64,000 nucleotides of DNA from SIG455 sp045589495 (GCA_045589495.1 JAZNPF010000019.1:1-64000), one strand, 5' to 3'; positions 1 to 7,642 are shown, counted from the stretch's first letter. Program-made: numbers and translations. The notes: a model not told the origin generated them from the sequence alone.

Positions 1-121
1 GCACCCAAAGTTTCAGATACCCCGTCGAAACCATTACGCCCCCGAGATATTTACAACTTTGATTATTATCAAGTGCAAATAGAATTATACATATAATATT
101 CGTATTTGTCAAGGCAACATA

Positions 122-150
122 TTGAAAAATAATTTCCTTTATTGTATAAT
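122..150 (+). promoter_or_regulatory. sigma-A-type promoter of the pseudouridine synthase gene
   Basis: TTGAAA (122-127), 17 bp, TATAAT (145-150), directly upstream of the gene starting at 171. The first 120 bases of the window hold no recognisable gene. Confidence 0.75.
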
Positions 151-170
151 ATACGGAAGGCGGTGAAAAT

Positions 171-866
171 ATGCGACTTGACAAAATGCTTGCCAACAGC
201 GGAGTCGGCAGCAGAAAAGATATAAAAAATATGGTTAAATCGGGCGTTGTTACCGTAAATGGAGAAATTGCGAAAAAAAGCAATGTCCATATAAACGAAA
301 ATACTGATAAAATATGCGTAAACGGAGTGCCTGTTGAGTATAAAGAATTTATATACCTTATGCTCAACAAACCTGCAGGGTATGTCAGTGCAACAGAGGA
401 TTTCAAATATCCTACAGTTATTGACCTTGTACCCGAGCAGTACAGGCACTATGACCTGTTCCCCGTGGGCAGACTTGACATAGATACTGAGGGACTTTTA
501 ATACTTACAAACGATGGTGGTTATGCACATAACGTGCTTTCACCAAAAAAACACGTATATAAAACTTATTATGCCGAACTGGATATCCCTGCAACCGAAA
601 GCGATGTAAAAGCATTTGCAGACGGCATCACCATTGAGGGCGGATATACATGCAAAGAAGCGGAACTCACAATTTCAGACGGAGAAAAACCGGCGGCATT
701 CGTAAAGATATGTGAGGGTAAATTCCATCAGGTAAAACTTATGTTCAATGCTGTCGGAAAAAACGTCACATATCTGAAACGTATCAAATTCGGCGAATTC
801 GATTTGCCTGATGATTTACCCCTGGGCGAACTTACAGAAATTCACATTAAAGGAGAGCGGAAATGA
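171..866 (+). CDS. RsuA/RluB-family rRNA pseudouridine synthase
   Basis: 231 aa. It isomerises a specific uridine in rRNA to pseudouridine in the cytoplasm. An S4 RNA-binding domain occupies about residues 1-60 and a catalytic domain follows. The family motif GRLDIDTEGLL lies at about 100-110, with the catalytic aspartate at D103. The length suits the small-subunit RsuA-like branch, but S4-containing RluB/E/F relatives are close, so the target nucleotide is not assigned. The ATG follows a GGAAGGCGG ribosome-binding site. Its stop overlaps a 23-codon ORF (ATGA), which suggests translational coupling into the following membrane-protein gene. Confidence 0.9.
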   Translation: MRLDKMLANSGVGSRKDIKNMVKSGVVTVNGEIAKKSNVHINENTDKICVNGVPVEYKEFIYLMLNKPAGYVSATEDFKYPTVIDLVPEQYRHYDLFPVGRLDIDTEGLLILTNDGGYAHNVLSPKKHVYKTYYAELDIPATESDVKAFADGITIEGGYTCKEAELTISDGEKPAAFVKICEGKFHQVKLMFNAVGKNVTYLKRIKFGEFDLPDDLPLGELTEIHIKGERK

Positions 867-934
867 TTATGTTGCTTATAATGGTTTTTGCCGTGATTCC
901 GGCATATATCCTCTTCCGCAGGAGATACGTATGA
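863..934 (+). CDS. possible 23-residue membrane micropeptide, coupled to both neighbours
   Basis: A 23-codon ORF starts on an ATGA overlap with the pseudouridine synthase stop and ends on an ATGA overlap with the start at 931. An AGGAGAG ribosome-binding site lies upstream. The translation is MIMLLIMVFAVIPAY followed by ILFRRRYV: one hydrophobic segment and then an arginine cluster, as in a single-span small membrane protein. It could be a real peptide, or a leader that hands ribosomes to the next gene. The double overlap and the composition are read directly; function is unknown. Confidence 0.45.
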   Translation: MIMLLIMVFAVIPAYILFRRRYV

Positions 935-1629
935 GAATAGTAAACACGGCAAAATCTGTTAAAAAACCGCTTATGACAAAAACAGAACTTGTAAAGCGGT
1001 ACATACTTTTTATAATAAGCCTGTTTTTTTCGGGTCTGGGTGTGGCATTTACAAAAATCGGGGGTCTGGGTGTTTCGCCTATATCGTCGCTTGCAAACGT
1101 GCTTAATATACGTTTTGACAGCATATCAATCGGCGTGTGGCTTGTTGTTACAAACTTTATGCTTGTTCTGTTGCAAAAGGCAATTCTTCGCAGACAGTTC
1201 CGACCGATACAACTTCTGCAGATTCCGCTTGCGGCAGTTTTCGGCTATTTTACAGATTTGGGGCTTGTTATAGTAAGCAGTATCCCTGTAAATACGTACG
1301 TAATGCAGATTGTTATGGTTGTAACTGGTTCTGTTGTGTTAGGACTGGGGATAACACTTGCTGTAACTGCAAGCGTAATAATGAACGCAGGCGAGTCGGT
1401 TGTACAGATTTTATCACAAAAGTTCAATATAAGTTTCGGTACGATAAAGATTGTGTTTGACGTGTGTTACGTTGCGTTTTCGGCACTCGTTTCCATAATC
1501 CTTTTCAGCGGTGAAGTTTATGGAATCCGCGAGGGTACGCTGATTGTTGCAGCACTTACGGGTGTAGTGGTTAAATTTTTTGTTAAGATACTAAAAAAAC
1601 CGCTGGAAACGGGTTTAAAAGGAAGATAA
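931..1629 (+). CDS. YitT/YczE-like integral membrane protein
   Basis: 232 aa from the ATG at 931, preceded by GGAG at 921-924. An upstream in-frame start at 811 would lie inside the pseudouridine synthase gene and is rejected. The protein has about five to six hydrophobic helices, a GLGVSP motif near the first helix, and a GEGTL-like basic C-terminal end. This pattern resembles YczE/YitT-type membrane proteins (DUF6198-like) that are common in Clostridia. Transport function and substrate are not established for the family. It ends just before a terminator shared with the convergent citrate synthase gene. Confidence 0.65.
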   Translation: MRIVNTAKSVKKPLMTKTELVKRYILFIISLFFSGLGVAFTKIGGLGVSPISSLANVLNIRFDSISIGVWLVVTNFMLVLLQKAILRRQFRPIQLLQIPLAAVFGYFTDLGLVIVSSIPVNTYVMQIVMVVTGSVVLGLGITLAVTASVIMNAGESVVQILSQKFNISFGTIKIVFDVCYVAFSALVSIILFSGEVYGIREGTLIVAALTGVVVKFFVKILKKPLETGLKGR

Positions 1630-1640
1630 TATACAGATAT

Positions 1641-1670
1641 AAAAAAGGACACGGTATGTGTCCTTTTTTT
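1641..1670. terminator. bidirectional intrinsic terminator
   Basis: The stem AAAAAAGGACAC/GTGTCCTTTTTT with a 5-nt loop lies between the convergent membrane-protein and citrate synthase genes. An A-tract and a T-tract on its two sides allow it to serve both strands. Confidence 0.85.
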
Positions 1671-1673
1671 ATA

Positions 1674-3023
1674 TTACTCACTAACTTTTCTTGAGCCGTT
1701 TCTGCATATAGCCTTATATGCGGGACGGATAATTCTTCCACCGGAGATAACTTCTTCAATTCTGTGTGCACACCAGCCGGCAACACGAGCCATAGCAAAT
1801 ATAGGTGTGAACATTTCAGGCGGAATATTAAGCATTTTGTAAACGAATCCGGAGTAGAAATCCACGTTCGCACAAACAACTTTTGTTGGATCTTTTTCTG
1901 CTTTTAAAACTTCCTTACCAAGACGTTCAACCAGTTCATAAAGATGGAACTCTTCAATATTGCCTGTTTTTTCTGCAAGAATTCTTGCCTTTTCTTTCAA
2001 TATGGTTGCACGCGGATCGGAAAGTGTGTATACAGCGTGGCCCATACCATAGATAAGCCCAGAGTTGTCAAACGCTTCTTTGCGGACTATCTTGGTAAGA
2101 TATTCGTAAACTTCCTGTTCGTCTGCCCAGTCGTTTACATTTGCTTTGATATGTTCAAACATCTTTATTACTTTTGCGTTTGCACCGCCGTGACGGGGAC
2201 CTTTCAATGAACTGATAGCAGCGGCAATTGCACCGTAAGTATCAGTTCCTGACGAAGAAAGCACACGGCATGTAAATGTAGAGTTATTACCGCCGCCGTG
2301 CTCTGCGTGGAGCATAAGGGCAAGGTCAAGTATTTCCGCTTCGGCCGGATCAAAAGTTTTATTTGAACGTAACATACGGAGCAGATTTTCTGCAATTGAA
2401 AATTCCCTTTTCGGCTGATGCAGAATAAGACTGGAGTTATCAAAATAATGGCGTTTAGCACGGTATGCGTAAGCACCGAGTATGGGCATCTGTGCAATCA
2501 ACTGAACGGACTGACGCAGAATATTTTTAATATCGCAACTGTCGGGATTTGAGTCGTAAGAATAGAGAGTCAGGACAGAACGTGCCAGTTTATTCATAAT
2601 ATCGTGGCTGGGTTGTTTTAAAATCATATCCTCTGTAAAAGACGGAGGCAACTCGCTGCTTTCCTTTAAAAAATCAAGGAACTGTGAAAATTCGTCTTCA
2701 GAATCAGGCAATTTGCCCTCAAGCAACAAAAAGCAAATCTGCTCAAAACGGTATCTGCCGTTGACGTTGCAGTTTTCAACGAGGTCGGCAATATCATAAC
2801 CGCGGTAAGCCAGAGTTCCGTCAACAGGGTGCTTTTCGTCCTCAGAAACGATATATCCGTGAACCTCACTCACTTTGGTAAGGCCCGCCAGAACACCAGA
2901 GCCGTCTAAATTACGAAGACCCCTTTTAACTTCGTATCTGCTGTAGTTTTCCGAAGGTATGCTGTACGTTTCCAGAACGGTACTGTACAGATGTTCAATT
3001 TCCTGTTGTTTGAAATCAGTCAT
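1674..3023 (-). CDS. citrate synthase
   Basis: 449 aa. It condenses oxaloacetate and acetyl-CoA to citrate at the entry of the TCA/glutamate pathway. The substrate and catalytic motifs are EHGGGNN (H242), GPRHGG (H278), GMGHAVY..SDPRA (H329) and NVDFYSG (D388), matching the three histidines and catalytic aspartate of the family. The ATG follows AAAGGATTG and has its own promoter. No aconitase or isocitrate dehydrogenase gene is adjacent. At this length it is of the roughly 430-450 aa bacterial type rather than the short 370 aa form. Confidence 0.93.
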   Translation of the reverse strand: MTDFKQQEIEHLYSTVLETYSIPSENYSRYEVKRGLRNLDGSGVLAGLTKVSEVHGYIVSEDEKHPVDGTLAYRGYDIADLVENCNVNGRYRFEQICFLLLEGKLPDSEDEFSQFLDFLKESSELPPSFTEDMILKQPSHDIMNKLARSVLTLYSYDSNPDSCDIKNILRQSVQLIAQMPILGAYAYRAKRHYFDNSSLILHQPKREFSIAENLLRMLRSNKTFDPAEAEILDLALMLHAEHGGGNNSTFTCRVLSSSGTDTYGAIAAAISSLKGPRHGGANAKVIKMFEHIKANVNDWADEQEVYEYLTKIVRKEAFDNSGLIYGMGHAVYTLSDPRATILKEKARILAEKTGNIEEFHLYELVERLGKEVLKAEKDPTKVVCANVDFYSGFVYKMLNIPPEMFTPIFAMARVAGWCAHRIEEVISGGRIIRPAYKAICRNGSRKVSE

Positions 3024-3075
3024 ATAATCAATCCTTTTTTATAGTAATGTAAACAAATTCGTGTTTTGAAACATT

Positions 3076-3104
3076 ATTTTATCACAAACAAAAGCAAAAA
3101 TCAA
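3076..3104 (-). promoter_or_regulatory. promoter of citrate synthase
   Basis: On the minus strand TTGATT (3104-3099), 17 bp, TAAAAT (3081-3076), about 50 bp upstream of the start codon. Confidence 0.6.
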
Positions 3105-3145
3105 CTATATATTATATAAAGAAGAAAAAAATTTAAAAATAACTC

Positions 3146-3174
3146 TTGACAATGCCTGATAGGTGTGTTATAGT
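3146..3174 (+). promoter_or_regulatory. sigma-A promoter of the rpmG-secE-nusG block
   Basis: TTGACA (3146-3151), exactly 17 bp, TATAGT (3169-3174). The same TTGACA/TA-AGTATAT arrangement recurs before the L10 leader at 5853-5881. Confidence 0.8.
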
Positions 3175-3275
3175 ATATAAGCCGATTATCGGTTTTTTTT
3201 GTGTTGCAAAAAATAAAATGCAAAAATAAATATAGTTATAAATACTATGTTATTCGCTTAAGGAGGTGCACAGCA

Positions 3276-3425
3276 ATGAGAGTAAAAATCACACTCGCTT
3301 GCAGCAAATGCAAACAGAGAAACTACGACACCATGAAGAATAAGAAAAACAATCCCGACAGATTGGAAATGAACAAATATTGCCGTTTCTGTCGTGAGCA
3401 CACAATGCACAAAGAAACAAAATAA
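3276..3425 (+). CDS. rpmG: 50S ribosomal protein L33
   Basis: 49 aa, the normal length. The two zinc-binding CxxC pairs are CSKC near residue 10 and CRFC near residue 39, so this is the zinc-containing form. Translation starts at the ATG at 3276 after AAGGAGGTG; an upstream in-frame start at 3201 lacks a ribosome-binding site. It leads the rpmG-secE-nusG cluster, a conserved bacterial order. Confidence 0.95.
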   Translation: MRVKITLACSKCKQRNYDTMKNKKNNPDRLEMNKYCRFCREHTMHKETK

Positions 3426-3481
3426 TAATCTTTTGTACCTATATATAAGGTAAACAAAGATTTGTCAGAGAGGTGAACAGT

Positions 3482-3703
3482 ATGGCAGAAGCAAATGCTG
3501 CTAAAAAGAGCAAAAACCCCTTTAAGGCTATTGCTAAATATATAAGAGAAGCAAAGTCTGAAATGAAAAAGGTTGTTTGGCCCTCACGCAAGCAGGTTGT
3601 AAACAACACCATCGTTGTTATCGCCGCAGTTCTTATCATCGGTATTATCATCTGGATACTTGACGCAATCTTCCAGTTCGGTATCTTCCAGTTTATTAAA
3701 TAA
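3482..3703 (+). CDS. secE: preprotein translocase subunit SecE
   Basis: 73 aa with one transmembrane helix at about residues 44-68 and the amphipathic stretch AKSEMKKVVWPSRKQ before it, the SecE signature. It clamps SecY in the membrane translocon. The ATG at 3482 follows GAGAGGTG. It lies between rpmG and nusG, as is usual. Confidence 0.95.
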   Translation: MAEANAAKKSKNPFKAIAKYIREAKSEMKKVVWPSRKQVVNNTIVVIAAVLIIGIIIWILDAIFQFGIFQFIK

Positions 3704-3754
3704 TTAAACCGGAGTACCTAACCGCCAGGAAGAACGAGAGGAGAACTTCATAAT

Positions 3755-4273
3755 ATGGCTAATAACGCGAAATGGTATGTTGTGCACACTTATTCCGGAT
3801 ACGAGAATAAAGTTAAAACAAACATAGAAAAAATCGTGGAAAACCGCCATCTTGAAGATTATATTTTAGATGTGTTGGTGCCCACAGAAGATGTTGTTGA
3901 GGAAAAGAACGGTAAAGAAAAAACCGTTACAAGAAAAATTTTTCCGGGATATGTTCTGATTAAAATGGTTATGACCGACGATACCTGGTACGTAGTTCGT
4001 AATACTACGGGTATAACAGGTTTTGTAGGCACAACAACCAAGCCGATTCCCTTAACTGAAGCAGAGGTTGCTTCCATGGGCCTCATTACCGAGGAGAGCA
4101 AATCCGAATTCAATATCGGCGACACCGTCAAAATCAGCGGCGGTGCGTTTGAAGGTCAGGTCGGCAATATTGTCGAGATTGACGAAGAACACAAAACTGT
4201 TAAGGTTTCACTCAATGTGTTCGGACAGGTTACTGCCGTCGAGGTAGACCCTGTATTTATTAAATTAGTTTAA
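3755..4273 (+). CDS. nusG: transcription termination/antitermination factor NusG
   Basis: 172 aa. The N-terminal NGN domain (about 1-115) begins WYVVHTYSGYE and contains FPGYVLIKM; a C-terminal KOW domain (about 120-172) includes GDTVKISGGAFEGQVG. It binds RNA polymerase and modulates pausing and ribosome coupling. The start follows a GAGGAG site. Between it and rplK lie a candidate L1-binding hairpin and an inserted element of about 280 bp. Confidence 0.96.
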   Translation: MANNAKWYVVHTYSGYENKVKTNIEKIVENRHLEDYILDVLVPTEDVVEEKNGKEKTVTRKIFPGYVLIKMVMTDDTWYVVRNTTGITGFVGTTTKPIPLTEAEVASMGLITEESKSEFNIGDTVKISGGAFEGQVGNIVEIDEEHKTVKVSLNVFGQVTAVEVDPVFIKLV

Positions 4274-4294
4274 TAAGCGGTTCCGCTTGTTATA

Positions 4295-4325
4295 GTGGGA
4301 GGACGTATTACGTCTGTTTGACCAC
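4295..4325 (+). promoter_or_regulatory. candidate ribosomal protein L1 binding hairpin (copy 1)
   Basis: GTGGGAGG (4295-4302) and ACCAC (4321-4325) enclose a small inner stem (GGACG/CGTC). The layout matches a second site at 5097-5135 upstream of rplA, and resembles the L1-binding region of 23S rRNA, where GUGGGAGG pairs across to ACCAC. L1 of many bacteria represses its own operon by binding such a mimic. Here it sits some 300 nt before rplK, displaced by the element at 4334-4610. Confidence 0.5.
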
Positions 4326-4333
4326 ATCATGTA

Positions 4334-4610
4334 AAAGCACACAAGAGTCGAACTCAGCAAGGTTTAAAAATAGAAATTCCGCATAATACTTCAGAAAACC
4401 CTGCGAATATACGCCAGTATTATTCTTGAATTTTCTTTGTATTATATCAAAATTTCTTGTTTTTAAACTCTTCGACCTTAAACGCAGAGAAATTTGATGC
4501 AATTTTAATGCGGAGGACGAAGATAGGCTGACGCCTTTCGAGGACGACAAATTAAAAGTGTGCGGATTTATCAAGTTTAAGGCATACTGGGCTCGAGTCT
4601 TGTGTGCTTA
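4334..4610. repeat. inverted-repeat-bounded intergenic element inserted before rplK
   Basis: The left end (4335-4356) and the reverse complement of the right end (4588-4610) share AGCACACAAGA-TCGA-C-CA, so the segment has terminal inverted repeats of about 22 bp. It carries internal short palindromes and no convincing gene; an 88-codon minus-strand reading frame inside is low-complexity and lacks a ribosome-binding site. Near its right end GGCATACTGGG also occurs at 35417-35427. It is best read as a small non-coding mobile or interspersed repeat. Confidence 0.6.
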
Positions 4611-4625
4611 AGGAGGTGTTTCCAA

Positions 4626-5051
4626 ATGGCACAGAAAGTAATGGGTTTTATTAAGCTTCAGATTGAAGCAGGCAAAGCCACTCCTGCACCACCAGTTGGT
4701 CCTGCATTAGGTCAGCACGGTGTAAATATCATGCAGTTCTGTAAAGAGTTCAATGAGAAAACTGCTAAGGATGCTGGTCTTGTAATTCCGGTTGTAATCA
4801 CCGTATATCAGGACAGATCCTTCTCTTTCATCACAAAAACTCCCCCCGCAGCTGTATTGATTAAAAAGGCTTGCAAAATTCAGAGCGGTTCGGGCGTACC
4901 GAACAAAACAAAAGTCGCTACTATCAGCAAAGAGGCTGTTAAGCAGATCGCTGAACAGAAAATGCCTGACCTCAACGCAGCAAGTGTTGAAGCTGCTATG
5001 AGCATGATTGCAGGTACTGCAAGAAGTATGGGTGTTGTTGTAGAAGACTAA
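4626..5051 (+). CDS. rplK: 50S ribosomal protein L11
   Basis: 141 aa, the normal length. It has the N-terminal IKLQIEAGKATPAPPVGPAL motif and a C-terminal rRNA-binding domain ending GTARSMGV. It forms the GTPase-associated centre with L10 and L7/L12. The ATG at 4626 follows AAGGAGGTG; an upstream in-frame GTG at 4602 lies in the terminal repeat of the preceding element and is rejected. Confidence 0.96.
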   Translation: MAQKVMGFIKLQIEAGKATPAPPVGPALGQHGVNIMQFCKEFNEKTAKDAGLVIPVVITVYQDRSFSFITKTPPAAVLIKKACKIQSGSGVPNKTKVATISKEAVKQIAEQKMPDLNAASVEAAMSMIAGTARSMGVVVED

Positions 5052-5096
5052 TTGGTAACACAGTGTTTCCGCCAAAGGCGGCAGACACGCAAATTC

Positions 5097-5135
5097 GTGG
5101 GAGGAATTTCATTATAGAAAATTCCGTGTAACCAC
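5097..5135 (+). promoter_or_regulatory. candidate ribosomal protein L1 binding hairpin (copy 2)
   Basis: GTGGGAGG (5097-5104), an inner stem GGAATTTC/GAAAATTCC, then GTGTAACCAC ending at 5135, directly before the rplA ribosome-binding site. It has the same layout as the site at 4295-4325. A separate GC-rich hairpin (5063-5088, GTGTTTCCGCC/GGCGGCAGACAC) precedes it. Its position could let L1 block initiation of its own message. Confidence 0.5.
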
Positions 5136-5152
5136 AAAGGAGGAAAAGAAAG

Positions 5153-5845
5153 TTGAAAAAAGGAAAGAATTATTTAGATAGCGCAAAGCTTATCGAAAAA
5201 TCTAAACTTTATGAACTTGACGAAGCGCTTGACCTTGTTGTTAAAACAGCAAAGGCAAAGTTTGACGAAACTATTGAAGTTCACGTAAAACTCGGCGTTG
5301 ACTCAAGACACGCTGATCAGCAGGTTCGCGGTGCTATCGTACTGCCTCACGGTACAGGTAAATCTGTACGTGTACTCGTATTCTGCAAAGGCGATAACGT
5401 TAAAATCGCTGAAGAAGCAGGCGCTGATTACGCAGGCGGCGAAGAACTCGTTGCTAAAATTCAGAACGAAAACTGGTTCGATTTCGATGTAGTAGTAGCA
5501 ACCCCCGATATGATGGGTCTGGTTGGCCGTATCGGTAGAGTTTTAGGTCCTAAAGGCCTTATGCCTAACCCCAAAGCAGGCACAGTAACTCCCGACGTTG
5601 CTAAAGCTATTGCTGATATCAAAGCAGGTAAAATTGAGTATCGTTTGGATAAAACAAACATTATCCACTGCCCCATCGGTAAAAAATCTTTCGGAGCAGA
5701 AAAACTTGCTGACAACTTTAACGCACTTATGGGTGCTATTATCAAAGCAAAACCCGCTGCTGCAAAAGGTCAGTACCTTAAGAGTGTAGCCGTTGCTTCA
5801 ACAATGGGCCCCGGTATTAAACTCAATACAGGTAAATTATCTTAA
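5153..5845 (+). CDS. rplA: 50S ribosomal protein L1
   Basis: 230 aa, full length. The signature GTVTPDVAKAIADIKAGKIEY lies near residues 145-165 and GRVLGPKGLMPNPK near 130-143. It forms the L1 stalk and is a translational repressor in many bacteria. The start is TTG at 5153, supported by AAAGGAGGAAAAG and by homology, since MKKGKNY opens the family N-terminus. It ends just before the promoter and leader of rplJ. Confidence 0.95.
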   Translation: MKKGKNYLDSAKLIEKSKLYELDEALDLVVKTAKAKFDETIEVHVKLGVDSRHADQQVRGAIVLPHGTGKSVRVLVFCKGDNVKIAEEAGADYAGGEELVAKIQNENWFDFDVVVATPDMMGLVGRIGRVLGPKGLMPNPKAGTVTPDVAKAIADIKAGKIEYRLDKTNIIHCPIGKKSFGAEKLADNFNALMGAIIKAKPAAAKGQYLKSVAVASTMGPGIKLNTGKLS

Positions 5846-5852
5846 TTTTATC

Positions 5853-5881
5853 TTGACAAACGCAAAAATTTATGATAGAGT
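5853..5881 (+). promoter_or_regulatory. promoter of the L10 leader
   Basis: TTGACA (5853-5858), 17 bp, TAGAGT (5876-5881). It gives rplJ-rplL a transcription start separate from rplK-rplA. Confidence 0.7.
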
Positions 5882-5889
5882 ATATACGT

Positions 5890-6004
5890 TGTCCAAAGAC
5901 AGCAGGTTGAAAGCATCGCTTTTGTAAACCCTGCCGAGGAACTTAAACATATTTGATTATGCTTTTTTAGGGTTCCTTGTGTCTTTTACAAGGAACCTTT
6001 TTTC
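5890..6004 (+). promoter_or_regulatory. ribosomal protein L10 leader with attenuator
   Basis: The transcript contains CCAAAGACAGCAGG, then CCCTGCCGAGGAAC, the conserved kink-turn and stem of the Firmicutes L10 leader that binds the L10(L12)4 complex. It is followed by a strong terminator, GGTTCCTTGT/ACAAGGAACC plus T-tract (5971-6003). GAGGAAC at 5937-5943 can pair with part of the terminator stem, giving an antiterminator. Excess L10-L12 would therefore reduce read-through into rplJ. Confidence 0.85.
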
Positions 6005-6092
6005 TTTGGACGCCATTTTATATGGTGACGGCGGATATGCTTGTTCGCCCGGCGGCTAAACCGCCACGCATGAATTTTTAGGAGGTGAAACA

Positions 6093-6731
6093 ATGCCAAG
6101 CGCAAAAGTTTTAGAACAGAAAAAGACTGCTGTTGCAGATTTGATTGAAAAATTGAAGAACGCACAGGCAGGCGTACTGGTTGACTACCGTGGCTTGACA
6201 GTTAGTGAAGATACAGAACTCCGCAGAAAATTCCGTGAAGCAGGTGTTGAATACACAGTTGTAAAAAACACTCTCACAAGATTTGCTGCTAAAGAGGTAG
6301 GTCTTGACGAACTCGACGGCATTTTGCACGGTCCCACATCACTGGCCATCAGTGATTCTGACCCCGTTGCTCCCGCAAAAATCATTTCTGATTTTGCTAA
6401 AGGTAACGACAAGGTTGAGATTAAAGCAGGTTTCCTCGATGGTAAAGTAATTAGCCTTGACGAAGTTAAAACTCTGGCTAGCACACCCTCAAGAGAAACT
6501 CTTATTGCTAAAATCATGGGTAGCCTTAACGCGCCCGTATCTAACTTGGTACGTACATTGCAGGCACTCGTTGATAACGGCGTAGAGCCCGCTGATATCG
6601 TTAAAGATGCACCCGCTGCAGAAGAAACAGCAGAAGTTGCTGCACCTGCAGAGGAAGCACCTGTTGCTGAAGAAGCAGCAGTAGAAACTCCCGCAGCTGA
6701 AGAAGTTGCTGAAGAAAAAACTGAAGAATAA
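6093..6731 (+). CDS. rplJ: 50S ribosomal protein L10
   Basis: 212 aa against about 165-175 for typical L10. Residues 1-170 are a normal L10 body (VLVDYRGLTVSEDTELR, YTVVKNTL, GPTSLAISD) that anchors L7/L12 to the ribosome stalk. The extra C-terminal 40 residues are almost entirely Ala, Glu, Pro and Val in repeats such as APAEEAPVAEEA. The extension is in frame and shares the codon style of the gene. An AGGAGGTG site precedes the ATG. Expression is controlled by the upstream leader. Confidence 0.95.
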   Translation: MPSAKVLEQKKTAVADLIEKLKNAQAGVLVDYRGLTVSEDTELRRKFREAGVEYTVVKNTLTRFAAKEVGLDELDGILHGPTSLAISDSDPVAPAKIISDFAKGNDKVEIKAGFLDGKVISLDEVKTLASTPSRETLIAKIMGSLNAPVSNLVRTLQALVDNGVEPADIVKDAPAAEETAEVAAPAEEAPVAEEAAVETPAAEEVAEEKTEE

Positions 6732-6759
6732 TAAAATTTTTTAACAGGAGGTTAATAAA

Positions 6760-7128
6760 ATGAGTATTGAATCAATCATTGCAGAAATCAAAGAACTTAA
6801 ATTATTAGAAGTTGCTGAACTCGTAAAAGCTATGGAAGAAGAGTTCGGCGTAAGTGCAGCTGCTCCCGTAGCAGTTATGGGCGTAGCAGCTGAAGCAGGC
6901 GCTGCTGCTGAAGAAAAAACAGACTTCACAGTAGTTCTCGCTAACGCAGGCGATGCTAAACTTAAAGTTGTTAAAGCAGTTAGAGAGTTAACAGGTCTTG
7001 GTCTTAAAGAAGCAAAAGACTTAGTTGACGGTGCTCCCAGCAACATTAAAGAAGGCGTTGCTAAAGACGAAGCAGAAAAAATGAAAGCTGCTCTTGAAGA
7101 AGCAGGCGCAACTGTTGAACTTAAATAA
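6760..7128 (+). CDS. rplL: 50S ribosomal protein L7/L12
   Basis: 122 aa, normal length. It has an N-terminal dimerisation domain, an Ala-rich hinge (about 35-50), and a C-terminal factor-binding domain with KLKVVKAVRELTGLGLKEAK and VDGAPSNIKEGV. It follows rplJ by 28 bp with AGGAGG. A terminator ends the operon; the usual downstream rpoB is absent here. Confidence 0.97.
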   Translation: MSIESIIAEIKELKLLEVAELVKAMEEEFGVSAAAPVAVMGVAAEAGAAAEEKTDFTVVLANAGDAKLKVVKAVRELTGLGLKEAKDLVDGAPSNIKEGVAKDEAEKMKAALEEAGATVELK

Positions 7129-7150
7129 TCAACGTTTCACCCTAAAAAAC

Positions 7151-7190
7151 AAAAGGCTTGTCGCTGTAAAAGCGATAAGCCTTTTTCTTT
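7151..7190 (+). terminator. intrinsic terminator of rplJ-rplL
   Basis: Stem AAAGGCTT-TCGCT/AGCGATAAGCCTTT followed by a long T-rich run. Confidence 0.85.
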
Positions 7191-7194
7191 TTTT

Positions 7195-7572
7195 TTATCT
7201 TGGTGGATGGCATCGTGAACAGGGTTCATAGAAGTTGTTTGCATCGTCCAGAGTGGTTTCTATGCAACTTTTATTAAGATAACGGCAACCGTATGTATGA
7301 TATTTTTTACCTGTGTATGTTACGTAAACAGGCTCGGTAGCAGATTCGTGCATATCGCTAGGGATTTGTTCTTTGTTAGTATATTCAGTATAAGCGGTGA
7401 AGAAGTCATCAGTATGGTCAGCAAGGGTATCGTCCAAATCAAATGATTCTGGTTCGTTGGATACGTATAATGTTTCAACTGGTGGCAAGTCGTTTGTGGC
7501 ATGCAGATACCCGCCATACCAAGAGATTAAGCACATAAGTGCAAGTAATAGGATTTTAACTGATTTTTTCAT
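7195..7572 (-). CDS. small exported protein with a Cys/His zinc-site-like C-terminal domain
   Basis: 125 aa. A signal peptide or membrane anchor spans residues 1-24 (MKKSVKILLLALMCLISWYG). An acidic, low-complexity linker follows. The C-terminal domain (about 82-123) reads YTGKKYHTYGCRYL...EPCSRCHPP, with H92, C96, C118 and C121. This is the small metal-site-like domain often appended to Firmicutes exported nucleases and hypothetical proteins. The ATG at 7572 is chosen for GGAGA 8 nt upstream and the MKK signal start. It is divergent from an Xre regulator and shares a palindromic operator region with it. Function unknown. Confidence 0.7.
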   Translation of the reverse strand: MKKSVKILLLALMCLISWYGGYLHATNDLPPVETLYVSNEPESFDLDDTLADHTDDFFTAYTEYTNKEQIPSDMHESATEPVYVTYTGKKYHTYGCRYLNKSCIETTLDDANNFYEPCSRCHPPR

Positions 7573-7615
7573 ATAAAACATCTCCATAAAAGTATTTGTT
7601 TCGTTTTGAAACATT

Positions 7616-7642
7616 ATTATTGTGACAAATTGTTACAATAAT
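7616..7642. promoter_or_regulatory. 27-bp palindromic operator between divergent genes
   Basis: ATTATTGT-ACAA-TTGT-ACAATAAT is a near-perfect dyad, with only one symmetric mismatched pair (positions 9 and 19) and the central base unpaired. It lies between the start codons of the divergent exported-protein and Xre genes, 16 bp before the Xre start. It is a strong candidate for autoregulation by the Xre protein. Confidence 0.65.

Noticed and set aside
811..930. Longer N-terminus for the YitT-like protein
   Set aside because: The extra 40 residues overlap the pseudouridine synthase and lack hydrophobicity; GGAG just before 931 decides the start.
4308..4574. 88-codon minus-strand ORF inside the IR-bounded element
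   Set aside because: It has no ribosome-binding site and lies wholly within a repeat-like segment between nusG and rplK; its composition is Ser/Leu/Lys-biased, as in spurious frames.
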